Positions 1 through 8,096 of a DNA stretch of 64,000 bases are shown here, piece by piece. Numbering within the stretch: position 1 is the first letter of the stretch; each line of letters opens with the position of its first letter. Made by a program: the position numbers and the translations under genes. The stretch spans positions 2,232,001-2,296,000 of the forward strand of contig NZ_CP192507.1 of NCBI RefSeq assembly GCF_050613145.1, in the 5' to 3' direction. The stretch comes from Lysinibacillus_B sp050613145 (GTDB taxonomy: Bacteria > Bacillota > Bacilli > Bacillales_A > Planococcaceae). A model generated the notes under the pieces. It was not told where the DNA came from. It saw nothing but the letters and a program-made list of their open reading frames with translations, and searched no databases.

Positions 1-519
1 CTTTTTTGCTCGACGAATAAAGAAATATAAAATACTGACAAAGATGAGTGATGTGATAAATTCCAAGCCGAAATTCATCGCATATTGTGTCAGCCATTGT
101 TGAAAAGGTTGTGTACTCACCCCATAGCTCTTGGCAAAAAAATAAGCACAATAATTAATTGGCAACAACAATAAAAACGTTACGACCGATAGCAACAATA
201 CGTATAAGGCGTTTCTTACAATTGTCCATTTTGACTTTAAACTCCACTTTTCGAGCAGTTCGGATAGACCTGTTATCAGAACAAAAAGATAAATTAACCA
301 TTCAAATGGTGTTTTAATAAAATATAAAAAATTTCTTATTTTCGAGTAGTTTTCACTTAAATATAGCTCCCGCCCTGTCATATAAGTACTTGGGTCTGCT
401 GCTGTTCCCTTTAATACATCAGGGATACTATTATTACTACTGTAAAAAATATAAAAATACATCGCAGCGGCATAAACACCAAACAATAAAATGACCCGTA
501 AACCCCATTTAGCTTTCAT
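1..519 (-). CDS. M48 (Ste24-like) membrane metalloprotease, N-terminal part
   Basis: The reading frame is open on the minus strand from an ATG at 519 to the window edge (173 codons), so the protein is cut at its C-terminal side. It starts with a transmembrane segment at about residues 8-25. It then has a luminal-type stretch with GRELYLSENYSKIRNFLYF and two or three more hydrophobic segments, including one with PINYCAYFFAKSYGVSTQ. This pattern is that of the N-terminal membrane domain of CAAX-protease-like M48 peptidases. The HExxH zinc motif would lie outside the window, so catalysis cannot be checked. The start ATG overlaps the stop of the upstream DedA gene (TGATG), which suggests translational coupling. 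The family call rests on the N-terminal domain alone. Confidence 0.6.
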   Translation of the reverse strand, partial: MKAKWGLRVILLFGVYAAAMYFYIFYSSNNSIPDVLKGTAADPSTYMTGRELYLSENYSKIRNFLYFIKTPFEWLIYLFVLITGLSELLEKWSLKSKWTIVRNALYVLLLSVVTFLLLLPINYCAYFFAKSYGVSTQPFQQWLTQYAMNFGLEFITSLIFVSILYFFIRRAKK

Positions 520-1130
520 CAAATCTCCTTTTGTCTTTTATTAAAACGAAACATGGAATAAATAATAAAAATGCCTATCGGAACGAAGAGATAATATTTG
601 TATTGATCAAATGTCGATACGATAATAGACCAATTATCCCCCGCCCATGCCCCTAACATAATTAATACCGTATTCCAAATCAATGTACCAAGTGCTGTAT
701 AATGAATAAAAAGTAAGAACGGCATCCTAGCAATCCCAGCTGGAATCGAAATTAAACTACGAATAACCGGGATAAAACGACAAAGGAACACCGTCACAAA
801 TCCATGCTTTTGAAACCATACAGCGGCCGAATCAATATCTTTCGGATGAAGCCGAAGAATCCATCCTATCTTCCCTGCTAACAATCGTTTTAAAGTCGAT
901 AATTGAACTAGCTTGCCTATACTATAAAGGCAAATCGCCCCTGCTACCGAGCCAATAGTAGAAGCAATAATGACACCGGGTACAGTCATGGCAGTTCGAA
1001 TAGCCATAAAACCACCAAATGTCAAAATGAACTCCGAAGGGATTGGTGGAAATATATTTTCTAATGCCACCAATAAAGCAATCCCGATATATCCCCATTC
1101 ACTCATAATGCCTTCAATCCAATTTTCCAT
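519..1130 (-). CDS. DedA family membrane protein
   Basis: This is a 203-residue integral membrane protein of the DedA / SNARE-associated family, whose members act in lipid flipping and membrane homeostasis. Hallmarks visible are the N-terminal ENIFPPIPSE motif (residues about 24-33), a Gly-rich helix, and FLCRFIPVIRSLISIPAG at about residues 115-132, which carries the conserved arginine and Gly of the family. Length and hydrophobic pattern match short bacterial DedA proteins. It is translationally coupled to the downstream M48-type protease gene, so the two probably work on the same membrane. The physiological substrate cannot be read from the sequence. Confidence 0.88.
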   Translation of the reverse strand: MENWIEGIMSEWGYIGIALLVALENIFPPIPSEFILTFGGFMAIRTAMTVPGVIIASTIGSVAGAICLYSIGKLVQLSTLKRLLAGKIGWILRLHPKDIDSAAVWFQKHGFVTVFLCRFIPVIRSLISIPAGIARMPFLLFIHYTALGTLIWNTVLIMLGAWAGDNWSIIVSTFDQYKYYLFVPIGIFIIYSMFRFNKRQKEI

Positions 1131-1261
1131 TAATTCGCTCTCTCACTTCTTTCCTTTTTTCATCATGCTTCACTATATGTACAAGTGTCGGCTGTTATTT
1201 AAATTATTGATGAAAAGCTTTTTTACAGAAATAAATAAAACCACTTTATTTTCAAAAAAAT

Positions 1262-1315
1262 TTGACTTTATAATATGCTATGTACTATATTTATATATGA
1301 ACAACTAATCATATA
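1262..1315 (+). promoter_or_regulatory. Promoter and CzrA/SmtB-type operator of the czrA-czcD operon
   Basis: A TTGACT box at 1262-1267 is followed after 18 bp by TATATT (1286-1291). Immediately downstream lies a perfect 7-bp inverted repeat, TATATGA (1294-1300) and TCATATA (1309-1315), separated by 8 bp. This is the layout of ArsR/SmtB zinc-repressor operators, and it sits directly before the ArsR-type gene. Binding is inferred from position and symmetry. Confidence 0.7.
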
Positions 1316-1345
1316 AGCATATATTAATATAAAAAAGGATGTGTA

Positions 1346-1672
1346 TTGTTTATGAATGATGAACAATTGGAAACAATCGTAACCGATTTAGATGAGGAAG
1401 TATTATTTTTAGTTTCACAAACATTTAAAGCTTTAGGAGATCCTACACGTATTCGTATTTTGCATTTATTATCTAAGCAAGAATATGCCGTACATGAGAT
1501 TGGAGAACACCTCAATCTTAAGCAATCTACCGTGTCACACCAGCTACGATTTTTAAAAAATATGCGATTAGTGAAGTTTCGTCGAGAAGGAACTACGATT
1601 TATTACACACAGGACGATGAGCACGTAATGGCCGTTTTACAACAAATGATTGAACATACCAAACATATGTAG
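1346..1672 (+). CDS. czrA: ArsR/SmtB family zinc-type metal-responsive repressor
   Basis: A 108-residue winged-helix repressor. The ArsR core ALGDPTRIRILHLL (about residues 29-42) is followed by the recognition helix LNLKQSTVSHQLRFLK. The C-terminal helix carries D-x-H-x10-H-x2-H (DEH...EHTKH), the alpha-5 metal site of CzrA/SmtB zinc and cobalt sensors. No CxC arsenic-type motif is present. It is predicted to leave its operator when zinc or cobalt rises, releasing the efflux gene 12 bp downstream. The TTG at 1346 has the better spacing (6 nt) from AAGGA at 1335-1339; an ATG at 1352 is the alternative start. The efflux gene downstream supports the zinc-type call. Confidence 0.88.
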   Translation: MFMNDEQLETIVTDLDEEVLFLVSQTFKALGDPTRIRILHLLSKQEYAVHEIGEHLNLKQSTVSHQLRFLKNMRLVKFRREGTTIYYTQDDEHVMAVLQQMIEHTKHM

Positions 1673-1684
1673 GAGGTTTTAATT

Positions 1685-2638
1685 ATGGGACACAATCATG
1701 ATGGTCATGGTCATGACCATACACACGGAGCAAATAAAAAAACATTATTCATTGCTTTTCTCATTATTACAGGCTATATGATTGTAGAAGTAATTGGCGG
1801 ATTATTAACGAATAGCTTAGCACTATTATCCGATGCCGGTCATATGTTAAGTGATGCCATCTCTCTTGCTATTGGTATTCTTGCCTTTTCCCTCGGAGAG
1901 AAAGTCGCAAACAACGAAAAAACATATGGCTATAAACGATTTGAAATTTTGGCCGCTGTTTTTAATGGCATTACCTTAATTGCTATCGCCCTTTTCATTT
2001 TTTACGAAGCAATCGAGCGTTTTGCCAATCCGCCAGAAGTTGCTTCAACAGGCATGCTTTACATTGCTACTATCGGGTTACTTGTAAATATCTTTGTTGC
2101 TTGGATATTAATGCGTGGGGGCGGTACAAAGGATAATTTGAATATGCGTGCTGCCTTTTTACACGTGATTAGTGATATGCTTGGCTCAGTTGGCGCTATT
2201 ATTGCCGCGCTTCTCATTCTATTTTTCGATTGGGGTTGGGCAGATCCATTAGCAAGTGTCATTGTTGCTGCTTTAGTGTTAGTGAGTGGATTCCGTGTAA
2301 CAAAAGATGCCGTCCATGTATTAATGGAAGGTACACCGGTGAATGTAAATATCGATGAAATCATCCGTACTTTCCGTGAAACAGAGGGCGTACTTGACCT
2401 GCATGACCTTCACATTTGGTCTATTACAAGTGGCCAAAATGCATTATCTTGCCATGCCGTCGTTCAAGATACACTGACTATGAAAGAAGGTCAAATTATA
2501 CTTCAAACATTAGAGCACCAATTGCAACATTTATCGATACATCATGTAACTATCCAACTGGAACCCGCTTCACACAAGCATGAAAACACACTCTTATGTA
2601 ATTTTGATACACAGCATGAACATAACCATGCTCATTAG
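1685..2638 (+). CDS. czcD: Cation diffusion facilitator (zinc/cobalt efflux)
   Basis: A 317-residue CDF transporter with a His/Asp-rich cytoplasmic N-terminus (residues 3-14) and six predicted membrane helices up to about residue 200. It ends with a cytoplasmic ferredoxin-like domain and a His-rich tail. The metal-site signature DAGHMLSD (H53, D57) in helix 2 and HVISD in helix 5 are intact, as expected of a zinc/cadmium/cobalt-proton antiporter. The SD (AGGAGG) overlaps the stop of the ArsR gene, so the two are one operon. Expression is probably induced by excess metal through that repressor. Confidence 0.92.
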   Translation: MGHNHDGHGHDHTHGANKKTLFIAFLIITGYMIVEVIGGLLTNSLALLSDAGHMLSDAISLAIGILAFSLGEKVANNEKTYGYKRFEILAAVFNGITLIAIALFIFYEAIERFANPPEVASTGMLYIATIGLLVNIFVAWILMRGGGTKDNLNMRAAFLHVISDMLGSVGAIIAALLILFFDWGWADPLASVIVAALVLVSGFRVTKDAVHVLMEGTPVNVNIDEIIRTFRETEGVLDLHDLHIWSITSGQNALSCHAVVQDTLTMKEGQIILQTLEHQLQHLSIHHVTIQLEPASHKHENTLLCNFDTQHEHNHAH

Positions 2639-2695
2639 ATTTTCATTCATACCATTGTTATAAAATGAAGCTATTCTAAAACTAAAGAATAAAAT

Positions 2696-2739
2696 AAAAA
2701 CCAAGGAACACTATTAATAATTCATGTTCCTTGGTTTTT
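2696..2739. terminator. Intrinsic terminator after czcD (bidirectional)
   Basis: A perfect 15-bp stem (AAAAACCAAGGAACA at 2696-2710 and its complement at 2725-2739) has a 14-nt loop and flanking A and T runs. It can stop the czcD transcript and also transcripts arriving from the minus strand. Confidence 0.85.
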
Positions 2740-2815
2740 ATAGTTAGCAAAAAGTTTTTTAAATACACCATAGTTGTTATGGAGAATTCTAAAAAACTCA
2801 CTTAAAATAGGCTTT

Positions 2816-3208
2816 TCAATCTACATTTTGCTGATGCTCCTCATTTAAAGAAGATTGCACTTTTTTAGGTAATTTCTCAAAAACTAATTGGTACGATATA
2901 TCGATCATTCGTTTTAATTCATTATCAGACAGTTCATCCGTTTCCAGATTGATGGAGTTCCAGTGCTTTTTATTAGCATAATAGCCGGCACTCACATCAC
3001 GATACATTGTACGTAACATCTCATTCTCTTCAGGGATGCCTTTTACAGTAAGAACGTATCGATCATTTTTGTTTCCTATTAGCCCAAATTGTTTTCCCTG
3101 TAAATCAAAATAATAACAGCCCCAATCCTCTCTAAAATAGGCTTTTGCTCCTCTTTTTGAATTAGCATATTCAATCAGATTTACTAATCGCATATCCTCG
3201 CTTTCCAT
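2816..3208 (-). CDS. MmcQ/YjbR family protein
   Basis: A 130-residue protein of the MmcQ/YjbR family, small CyaY-like folds that are often called DNA-binding without a proven role. The family pattern is clear: aromatic strands GCYYFDLQGKQFGLIG, then YYANKKHWNSINL (about residues 80-92) and the C-terminal helix SYQLVFEKLPKK. An upstream in-frame ATG at 3232 exists, but AGGAGGGG lies between it and the ATG at 3208 at ideal spacing, so 3208 is chosen. It is a single gene between two terminators. Its function is not known. Confidence 0.8.
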   Translation of the reverse strand: MESEDMRLVNLIEYANSKRGAKAYFREDWGCYYFDLQGKQFGLIGNKNDRYVLTVKGIPEENEMLRTMYRDVSAGYYANKKHWNSINLETDELSDNELKRMIDISYQLVFEKLPKKVQSSLNEEHQQNVD

Positions 3209-3323
3209 GCCATTCCCCTCCTGTGAAATCATCTCGTACTTAGCATCCTATACGCAATCTTATCAATCATTAACTTTATAGTTAGCAATACGATTTTACT
3301 TTTTGTTCCTTCCATCCACACTA

Positions 3324-3364
3324 AAAAACGTACGTTCCCTTTTTAAGTATAAGGGAACGCACGC
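3324..3364 (-). terminator. Intrinsic terminator after the transglutaminase-like gene
   Basis: Read on the minus strand, CGTTCCCTT pairs with AAGGGAACG across a short loop and is followed by TACGTTTTTTAG. It lies about 25 bp beyond the stop at 3389. Confidence 0.7.
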
Positions 3365-3388
3365 AAAACATTCAAATACTATTTAGCT

Positions 3389-4123
3389 TTAAATCCCTTT
3401 ATTTCCATCATTTATCGAAGACGTATTTCTTATACGCTCTAATCGTCTATTTATTCTTTTACGTAAGAAGTTAAATAGCACTCTTTTGACAAAAATCTTT
3501 GTGTTGTTGTATCGCTGAAAAAACTCATCGGGACTTGTAAAAATGCCCAGCTTATCTGTAATAGAGAAACTTTGAATATACGTACTCTGACCGTTAAAGC
3601 ATAGATTAATATTCTCTTTTTGCTCTACTGCAATACCGTAACCAATATAGCCATTATTGACACAGCTCAGCCTATCCTTTACTTGCTGTAAGTATCTATC
3701 ATCGATAATAACCCCTTCCAATGCTAACCACTGTTCTTCAACATATACTTCTGTCCAAGCATGAACAACCTTCTCTGGTGCAAAGAAATAAACTAAGCCT
3801 GTTAATGCCCCTTTTTGCATTTTTTTATCGATGTAAAACCCTTGAATACGACAAGGTATATCAACTGCTCGTAACAGCGCCATAAGCAGTGTACTTTTCG
3901 TGTTACATTGGCCATATCCATCTTGGAGCACCTGTGATGCCGTTATATCATCACCGCTGTTATAGCCAAACTTAATGTCATTCCTCACAAAATCATAAAT
4001 TTGCGCAATCTTTTCTTTCTCCGATAAATTACGCCAACCTTGCTGTTTCACTACTTTCTGAATACACGGATGCTGAAAGTCTAACATCGGTGTCCTTTTT
4101 AAAAATTCATTCAATTCGATCAC
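3389..4123 (-). CDS. Transglutaminase-like (papain-fold) domain protein
   Basis: A 244-residue cytoplasmic protein with a transglutaminase core. The catalytic Cys sits in GYGQCNTKSTLLMALLRA, the His in KVVHAWTEVYV, and the Asp is probably in the following GVIIDDRYL segment, so the triad appears complete. Such domains in bacteria are mostly proteases or amidohydrolases rather than cross-linking enzymes; the substrate is unknown. It follows an AraC-type regulator by 34 bp on the same strand and is probably co-transcribed with it. The start is uncertain: a GTG at 4123 touches the SD-like GAAAGG, and a TTG at 4114 is better spaced. Confidence 0.8.
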   Translation of the reverse strand: MIELNEFLKRTPMLDFQHPCIQKVVKQQGWRNLSEKEKIAQIYDFVRNDIKFGYNSGDDITASQVLQDGYGQCNTKSTLLMALLRAVDIPCRIQGFYIDKKMQKGALTGLVYFFAPEKVVHAWTEVYVEEQWLALEGVIIDDRYLQQVKDRLSCVNNGYIGYGIAVEQKENINLCFNGQSTYIQSFSITDKLGIFTSPDEFFQRYNNTKIFVKRVLFNFLRKRINRRLERIRNTSSINDGNKGI

Positions 4124-4157
4124 CCTTTCTAGCTTTACTATAACGGGTGATTCAGCC

Positions 4158-4931
4158 TCATACTTTCAAATAGATGCTATCTTTTTTAATTGCACTAGGA
4201 GTCATACCTAATTTTTCCTTTGCACTCCTTGTAAAATGCGAGGAACTATTAAACCCCGCTTCAATCGCTGCATCTGTCATACTTTCACCACTAAATATGA
4301 GTTGAAATGCTCGTTTTATCTTTTCATGCAACAAATAACTCGTTAAAGAAATACCCATTTCCTGTTTAAATAAATGTGACAATCGACTTTCCGATAAATA
4401 GATATAACGACTTAGCCTCTTTATCTCCACTTCCTCAAGAGGTGTACCTTTAATATAATCAAGCACTTGTTGAATGCGTGAATCAATCATCGACTGTGAT
4501 GTCACTACTTGAATAGCCAATGCTTGTTTTAAATTATGCAAAAATGAATCGTACTGTTGATGATTATGTACAGCTTTTATGCGATGAATGGTTGTTAACA
4601 GCTCCTGGTGCATCTGCTGAAAAATATAAACACCATTCGTGTCATTTAATTTCTGTCGTAAGTCCTCACCAAAAATAGACTCTGGATTCACCAATAAATA
4701 TAGTTGCCAACCATTCGTCCCGTGTAATTTATGCGCTTTATTGGAATCAATAATCGCTCCTACAGTATGGAATGCTTGATTTTCTACTTCAAGTGTAAAA
4801 GGCTCATCCAACGCAAGCGTTACTTGTATATAATGATGCTGATGAAAATCAGCTTCTATTTTATTCGTAAGAAAAGTAATATGATCTTGAAGGAAAAATA
4901 ATATTAATTTTTTCTGTAGCATATCGTGCAT
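4158..4931 (-). CDS. AraC family transcriptional regulator
   Basis: A 257-residue regulator with an N-terminal cupin-like sensor region (about residues 20-110, HQHHYIQVTLALDEPFTLEV) and a C-terminal double helix-turn-helix of about 100 residues. The HTH shows the AraC signatures LSESRLSHLFKQEMGISL and AAIEAGFNSSSHFTRSAKEKLGMTPS. The presence of a sensor domain points to a small-molecule ligand. The gene is first in a two-gene unit with the transglutaminase-like protein, which is its most likely target along with itself. The ligand cannot be predicted. Confidence 0.88.
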   Translation of the reverse strand: MHDMLQKKLILFFLQDHITFLTNKIEADFHQHHYIQVTLALDEPFTLEVENQAFHTVGAIIDSNKAHKLHGTNGWQLYLLVNPESIFGEDLRQKLNDTNGVYIFQQMHQELLTTIHRIKAVHNHQQYDSFLHNLKQALAIQVVTSQSMIDSRIQQVLDYIKGTPLEEVEIKRLSRYIYLSESRLSHLFKQEMGISLTSYLLHEKIKRAFQLIFSGESMTDAAIEAGFNSSSHFTRSAKEKLGMTPSAIKKDSIYLKV

Positions 4932-5044
4932 TCTCTTATTTCACTCCCGTTCTTCAATCCCTCTATTGTTACATTCGATTCGACATTAGTAAATCCCTTT
5001 CTCTAACATGGTAGTGCACCTCCTACTATCACTCATAAAGTTTA

Positions 5045-5089
5045 GAAAAAAGGCAGCCTCGGAAAATGAGCCATTTCCCGAAGCTACCT
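5045..5089 (-). terminator. Intrinsic terminator of the amidase gene
   Basis: On the minus strand AGGTAGCTTCGG pairs (with two G-U pairs) with CCGAGGCTGCCT over a 15-nt loop. It is followed by TTTTTTC and lies 18 bp after the amidase stop. Confidence 0.8.
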
Positions 5090-5106
5090 TAAAATTGATC
5101 CTTATT

Positions 5107-6582
5107 CTAACTTATAACAGTTGTTACATTTTGGTTGATAGGCTTACTCACATGAACATTTGGTATACGATCTTTCCACGGTACAGCTTCCTCTAGTTGC
5201 TTACCTAATTGGAGTAAAGTTAACTCATCTGCAAATTTACCTGTAAATTGTAAACCGATTGGTAAGCCTGTTTTACTCATAGCGATCGGTAATGACAATG
5301 AAGGCTGTCCTGTTGCATTAAATAAATTCGTAAATGGTGCATATGTGAAAATTTGCTCTGTCCATTCTACAGCATCAATGGATGGATTATTCGCATTTAG
5401 CTCACCAATTTTTGCTGGTAATGTAGCAATCGTTGGGCTTAATAATACGTCATAATCTTCAAAGAATGTCGCGACTTGGCGAGATACACCCGCATTAACT
5501 GCTGTCGCCTCTAATAACTCACTCGCCTTTAATTCACGCCCATACTCATAACATTTCCAAATAGCTGATTCAATGTATTCTGGCGAAGGCTTCAAGCCAC
5601 TACCCGCTGCTGCCCCTTGAATCATCATATAAATATTAGCTGTCCAAATGTTCACTGTTGCCTTTGCAAAAGCAGCTTGTTCATATTTCGGTCTTGCCTC
5701 TACAACCTCATGTCCTAATTCTTTTAATAATTGGACTGTTTTATGAACCGCTTCTACACACTCTGAATCAACCGGTACATCCGAATTTGGTTCAGTTGTC
5801 CAAGCAATTTTTAGCGGTCTTACTTGTGTTTGAATTAAGCTACGATAAGGGGCATGGTTCATTTCTAATTTTGAATAGCTGCCGATATCTGGTCCCGCTA
5901 CTTGATCAAGTAGTGCAGCTGTATCACGAATCGATTTTGTTACAGCAAATTCGATTGCAATCCCATTTAATAACTCACTATTGAACGGTCCTTCTGGAAT
6001 GCGTCCACGTGTCGGCTTTAAGCCTACTAATCCGCTACAAGAAGCTGGGATACGAATAGATCCACCGCCATCATTTGCATGAGCTATTGGTACAATGCCA
6101 CTAGCAACTGCCGCCGCTGATCCACCGCTAGATCCACCTGGGCTAAAATTCGGATCCCATGGATTTCTTGTTGGTCCATAAACAATTGCTTCTGTTGCTG
6201 CATTATAGCCGAACTCTGGTGTTGTCGTTGTACCTGATAACACCAATCCTGCTTTTTTGAACCGCTTCATTAGTTCACTATCCACGGGTACTACTGTATT
6301 TTCCGCAATACGGCTCCCCATACTGTGAGGAACCCCTTCCGCATGTAATACTAATTCTTTAATCAAAAATGGTACCCCGGCAAAAGGTTGTGTTTCATCT
6401 AAATTTGTAACGGCATTGTCTGCTTGCTCTTCAAGAACACTCACTACCGCATTAATCGTTGGATTGACTTTTTCTACCCCTTGAATCGCTAATTGTACAA
6501 GCTCTTTTGGTGTCACCTGTTTGTTTTTTACTAATTCCGCTAGTCCCAATCCATCATATGAAGCATACTCTTGCAAATTCAT
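5107..6582 (-). CDS. Amidase signature hydrolase, NylA-like
   Basis: A 491-residue amidase-signature enzyme. The Ser-cisSer-Lys triad can be placed: Lys in GVPFLIKELV (about residue 93), the cis-Ser in PGGSSGGSAAAVASG, and the nucleophilic Ser in ANDGGGSIRIPAS. The downstream SGLVGLKPTRGRIPEGP motif is also intact. The overall pattern (FGYNAATE, TRNPWD, ATGQPSLSLPI, GLPIGLQFTG) resembles 6-aminohexanoate cyclic-dimer hydrolase-type amidases more than GatA. GatB and GatC partners are absent. The natural substrate is unknown. It faces a LuxR-type regulator across a 135-bp intergenic region. Confidence 0.88.
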   Translation of the reverse strand: MNLQEYASYDGLGLAELVKNKQVTPKELVQLAIQGVEKVNPTINAVVSVLEEQADNAVTNLDETQPFAGVPFLIKELVLHAEGVPHSMGSRIAENTVVPVDSELMKRFKKAGLVLSGTTTTPEFGYNAATEAIVYGPTRNPWDPNFSPGGSSGGSAAAVASGIVPIAHANDGGGSIRIPASCSGLVGLKPTRGRIPEGPFNSELLNGIAIEFAVTKSIRDTAALLDQVAGPDIGSYSKLEMNHAPYRSLIQTQVRPLKIAWTTEPNSDVPVDSECVEAVHKTVQLLKELGHEVVEARPKYEQAAFAKATVNIWTANIYMMIQGAAAGSGLKPSPEYIESAIWKCYEYGRELKASELLEATAVNAGVSRQVATFFEDYDVLLSPTIATLPAKIGELNANNPSIDAVEWTEQIFTYAPFTNLFNATGQPSLSLPIAMSKTGLPIGLQFTGKFADELTLLQLGKQLEEAVPWKDRIPNVHVSKPINQNVTTVIS

Positions 6583-6637
6583 GTAACCACTCCTTCATTT
6601 CATGTATGAAAACCATTCACTTCCTACACCCAGTTTA

Positions 6638-6711
6638 AATACATAAAATAAAAAAAGATATTACCCGAAAGGATAATATTTATTTTAAGAGAATATATAA
6701 TACATAAAATA
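6638..6711. repeat. 13-bp direct repeats between amidase and luxR-type gene
   Basis: AATACATAAAATA occurs exactly at 6638-6650 and 6699-6711, 61 bp apart (about six helical turns), in the divergent intergenic region. They could be regulator sites, but the region is very AT-rich, so chance is possible. Confidence 0.35.
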
Positions 6712-6717
6712 GATAAA

Positions 6718-7458
6718 GTGGTGATTTATTTGTTTACAAAAAATGAGTATGAAAGTATTTTGAAAACGATTTACCAAATCTCGAATATAAATTTATCTCA
6801 AAGCAACGAGGGCTTTAAGTACGCTGTGTTACAGTTATTTAGCCAGAACTTACATTTCCATCATACGCTCTTTTGGGAGGTATCAAACGAGCATTTGCAT
6901 GATACACCCGTACTCTACAATATGGACCAACACACTTTACAAAATTACTTATCTACTTATCAATACTATGATCCTTTACACCCTACGAATATCCAAAAGC
7001 AACAATCCATTCAATTAATGCATGAAAATCATGATTGCCCTCCAAAGCATATGGAATACTACAAAAAACATTTTCTAAAGGCAAATGCCTATGATGACGA
7101 AATGGTCATGTATATAAAAAAGGAGCAGGAATCCGTCGCAGCAATTGGTCTGCTCAGAAAAGATCATGAGCCACGTTTTAATCAAAAGGACATGTTAACA
7201 TTACTCTATTTAAAACATACGATCGAAAATCATTATTTGCTACACCAATATACTAAGCCTAGAAGTACAATTTATGTTACCGAACGAGAGGAAGAAATTT
7301 TAGAGTATATTTGTAGGGGCTATAAAAATATCGATATTGCCAAACAATTATTCGTCAGTGAAAATACGGTAAAAAAACATCTTCAAAACTTATATCGTAA
7401 GTTTCAAGTCACAAGCCGTACTGAACTTGCTATTTCTTATTTGCACTGTAAAAAGTGA
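6718..7458 (+). CDS. LuxR-type helix-turn-helix transcriptional regulator
   Basis: A 246-residue protein. The C-terminal 60 residues are a typical LuxR/GerE HTH: YVTEREEEILEYICRGYKNIDIAKQLFVSENTVKKHLQNLYRKFQV. The N-terminal 180 residues have no recognisable phospho-acceptor or autoinducer domain and may be a diverged sensor region. It is divergent from the amidase and is a plausible regulator of it. The start is unsettled: GTG GTG at 6718 has no upstream SD, whereas a TTG at 6730 is preceded by the weak SD-like GTGGTGA. A palindrome-rich AT tract lies upstream. Confidence 0.85.
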   Translation: MVIYLFTKNEYESILKTIYQISNINLSQSNEGFKYAVLQLFSQNLHFHHTLFWEVSNEHLHDTPVLYNMDQHTLQNYLSTYQYYDPLHPTNIQKQQSIQLMHENHDCPPKHMEYYKKHFLKANAYDDEMVMYIKKEQESVAAIGLLRKDHEPRFNQKDMLTLLYLKHTIENHYLLHQYTKPRSTIYVTEREEEILEYICRGYKNIDIAKQLFVSENTVKKHLQNLYRKFQVTSRTELAISYLHCKK

Positions 7459-7610
7459 AAGCATCTATAAATAAAATCTTTGATCTATGTTAGAATTGCA
7501 GGTTCTTTTATTGACAGTTAGAATGGTCAGAATCATGTTTCACGTTTACGGCAATGACTACTTATATTTCAGAGAAGTATTATTCGGATAGTGTAAAAAT
7601 AAAATTATAT

Positions 7611-7639
7611 TTGAAATTTTCTACCACTCCATATATTAT
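7611..7639 (+). promoter_or_regulatory. Sigma-A promoter of the queuosine operon
   Basis: TTGAAA (7611-7616), an exact 17-bp spacer and TATTAT (7634-7639) lie about 30 bp before the riboswitch. Confidence 0.75.
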
Positions 7640-7671
7640 AGTCTTAAGAAAGAATGCCCGGAATAGAACGG

Positions 7672-7750
7672 GAGAGGTTCATAGCTAATACCCTCTATAA
7701 AAAACTATGGAAACATGACAATCTGCCATGTCCATATAGGACGTGGCTTT
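7672..7750 (+). promoter_or_regulatory. PreQ1 class I riboswitch with terminator
   Basis: The aptamer at 7672-7710 matches the small preQ1-I class: AGAGGTTC, an AGCTA loop, ACCCTCT closing the first stem, then the A-rich ATAAAAAACTA tail that forms the H-type pseudoknot. It is followed by the hairpin GCCATGTCC/GGACGTGGC (7725-7747) and a T-rich tract, an intrinsic terminator. By family precedent preQ1 binding lowers expression of the downstream genes. Those genes are now a queC remnant, queD and queE. Confidence 0.93.
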
Positions 7751-8006
7751 TTATGTTTTATTCATATGTTTTAATAGAATAATTGGTAGCGCCTCTCTTG
7801 AAAAGTGTCGGGAACATTTTACAAGGGAGGTTTTTATATCTGGCTGCAAAGTTGAAACAGGATTAAAAATATAGCTCAGGTTATGGGTCTGAGGCAGTGG
7901 AGACAGTTGATAGTCTACATGTAAATCGTAATTATTTCGTACACTAAGGGGAAAATAGCATTTTTTCTTGGGATGCTGTTTTTTCGTTATAAAGGAGTTT
8001 TTGAAG

Positions 8007-8096
8007 GTGAAGCAGGAAAAAGCAATCGTTGTATTTAGTAGAAGTCAGGACAGCATCACTTATCTGTTCTGGGAGGGAGTTTTAAGGCATGTATAA
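8007..8096 (+). pseudogene. queC: queC remnant (7-cyano-7-deazaguanine synthase), almost wholly deleted
   Basis: A good SD (AAAGGAG, 7991-7997) precedes a GTG at 8007 that opens a 29-codon frame beginning KQEKAIVVFSRSQDSITYLFW. This aligns with the QueC N-terminus, whose PP-loop normally reads VVFSGGQDSTT. The essential Gly-Gly is replaced by Arg-Ser and the remaining roughly 190 residues are missing. The frame ends at 8096 inside the start of queD. The order riboswitch-queC-queD-queE is that of the intact Bacillus operon, so this is the fossil first gene. The SD of queD (GGGAGGGAG) has survived within it. queC function, if still present, must be encoded elsewhere. Confidence 0.8.
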
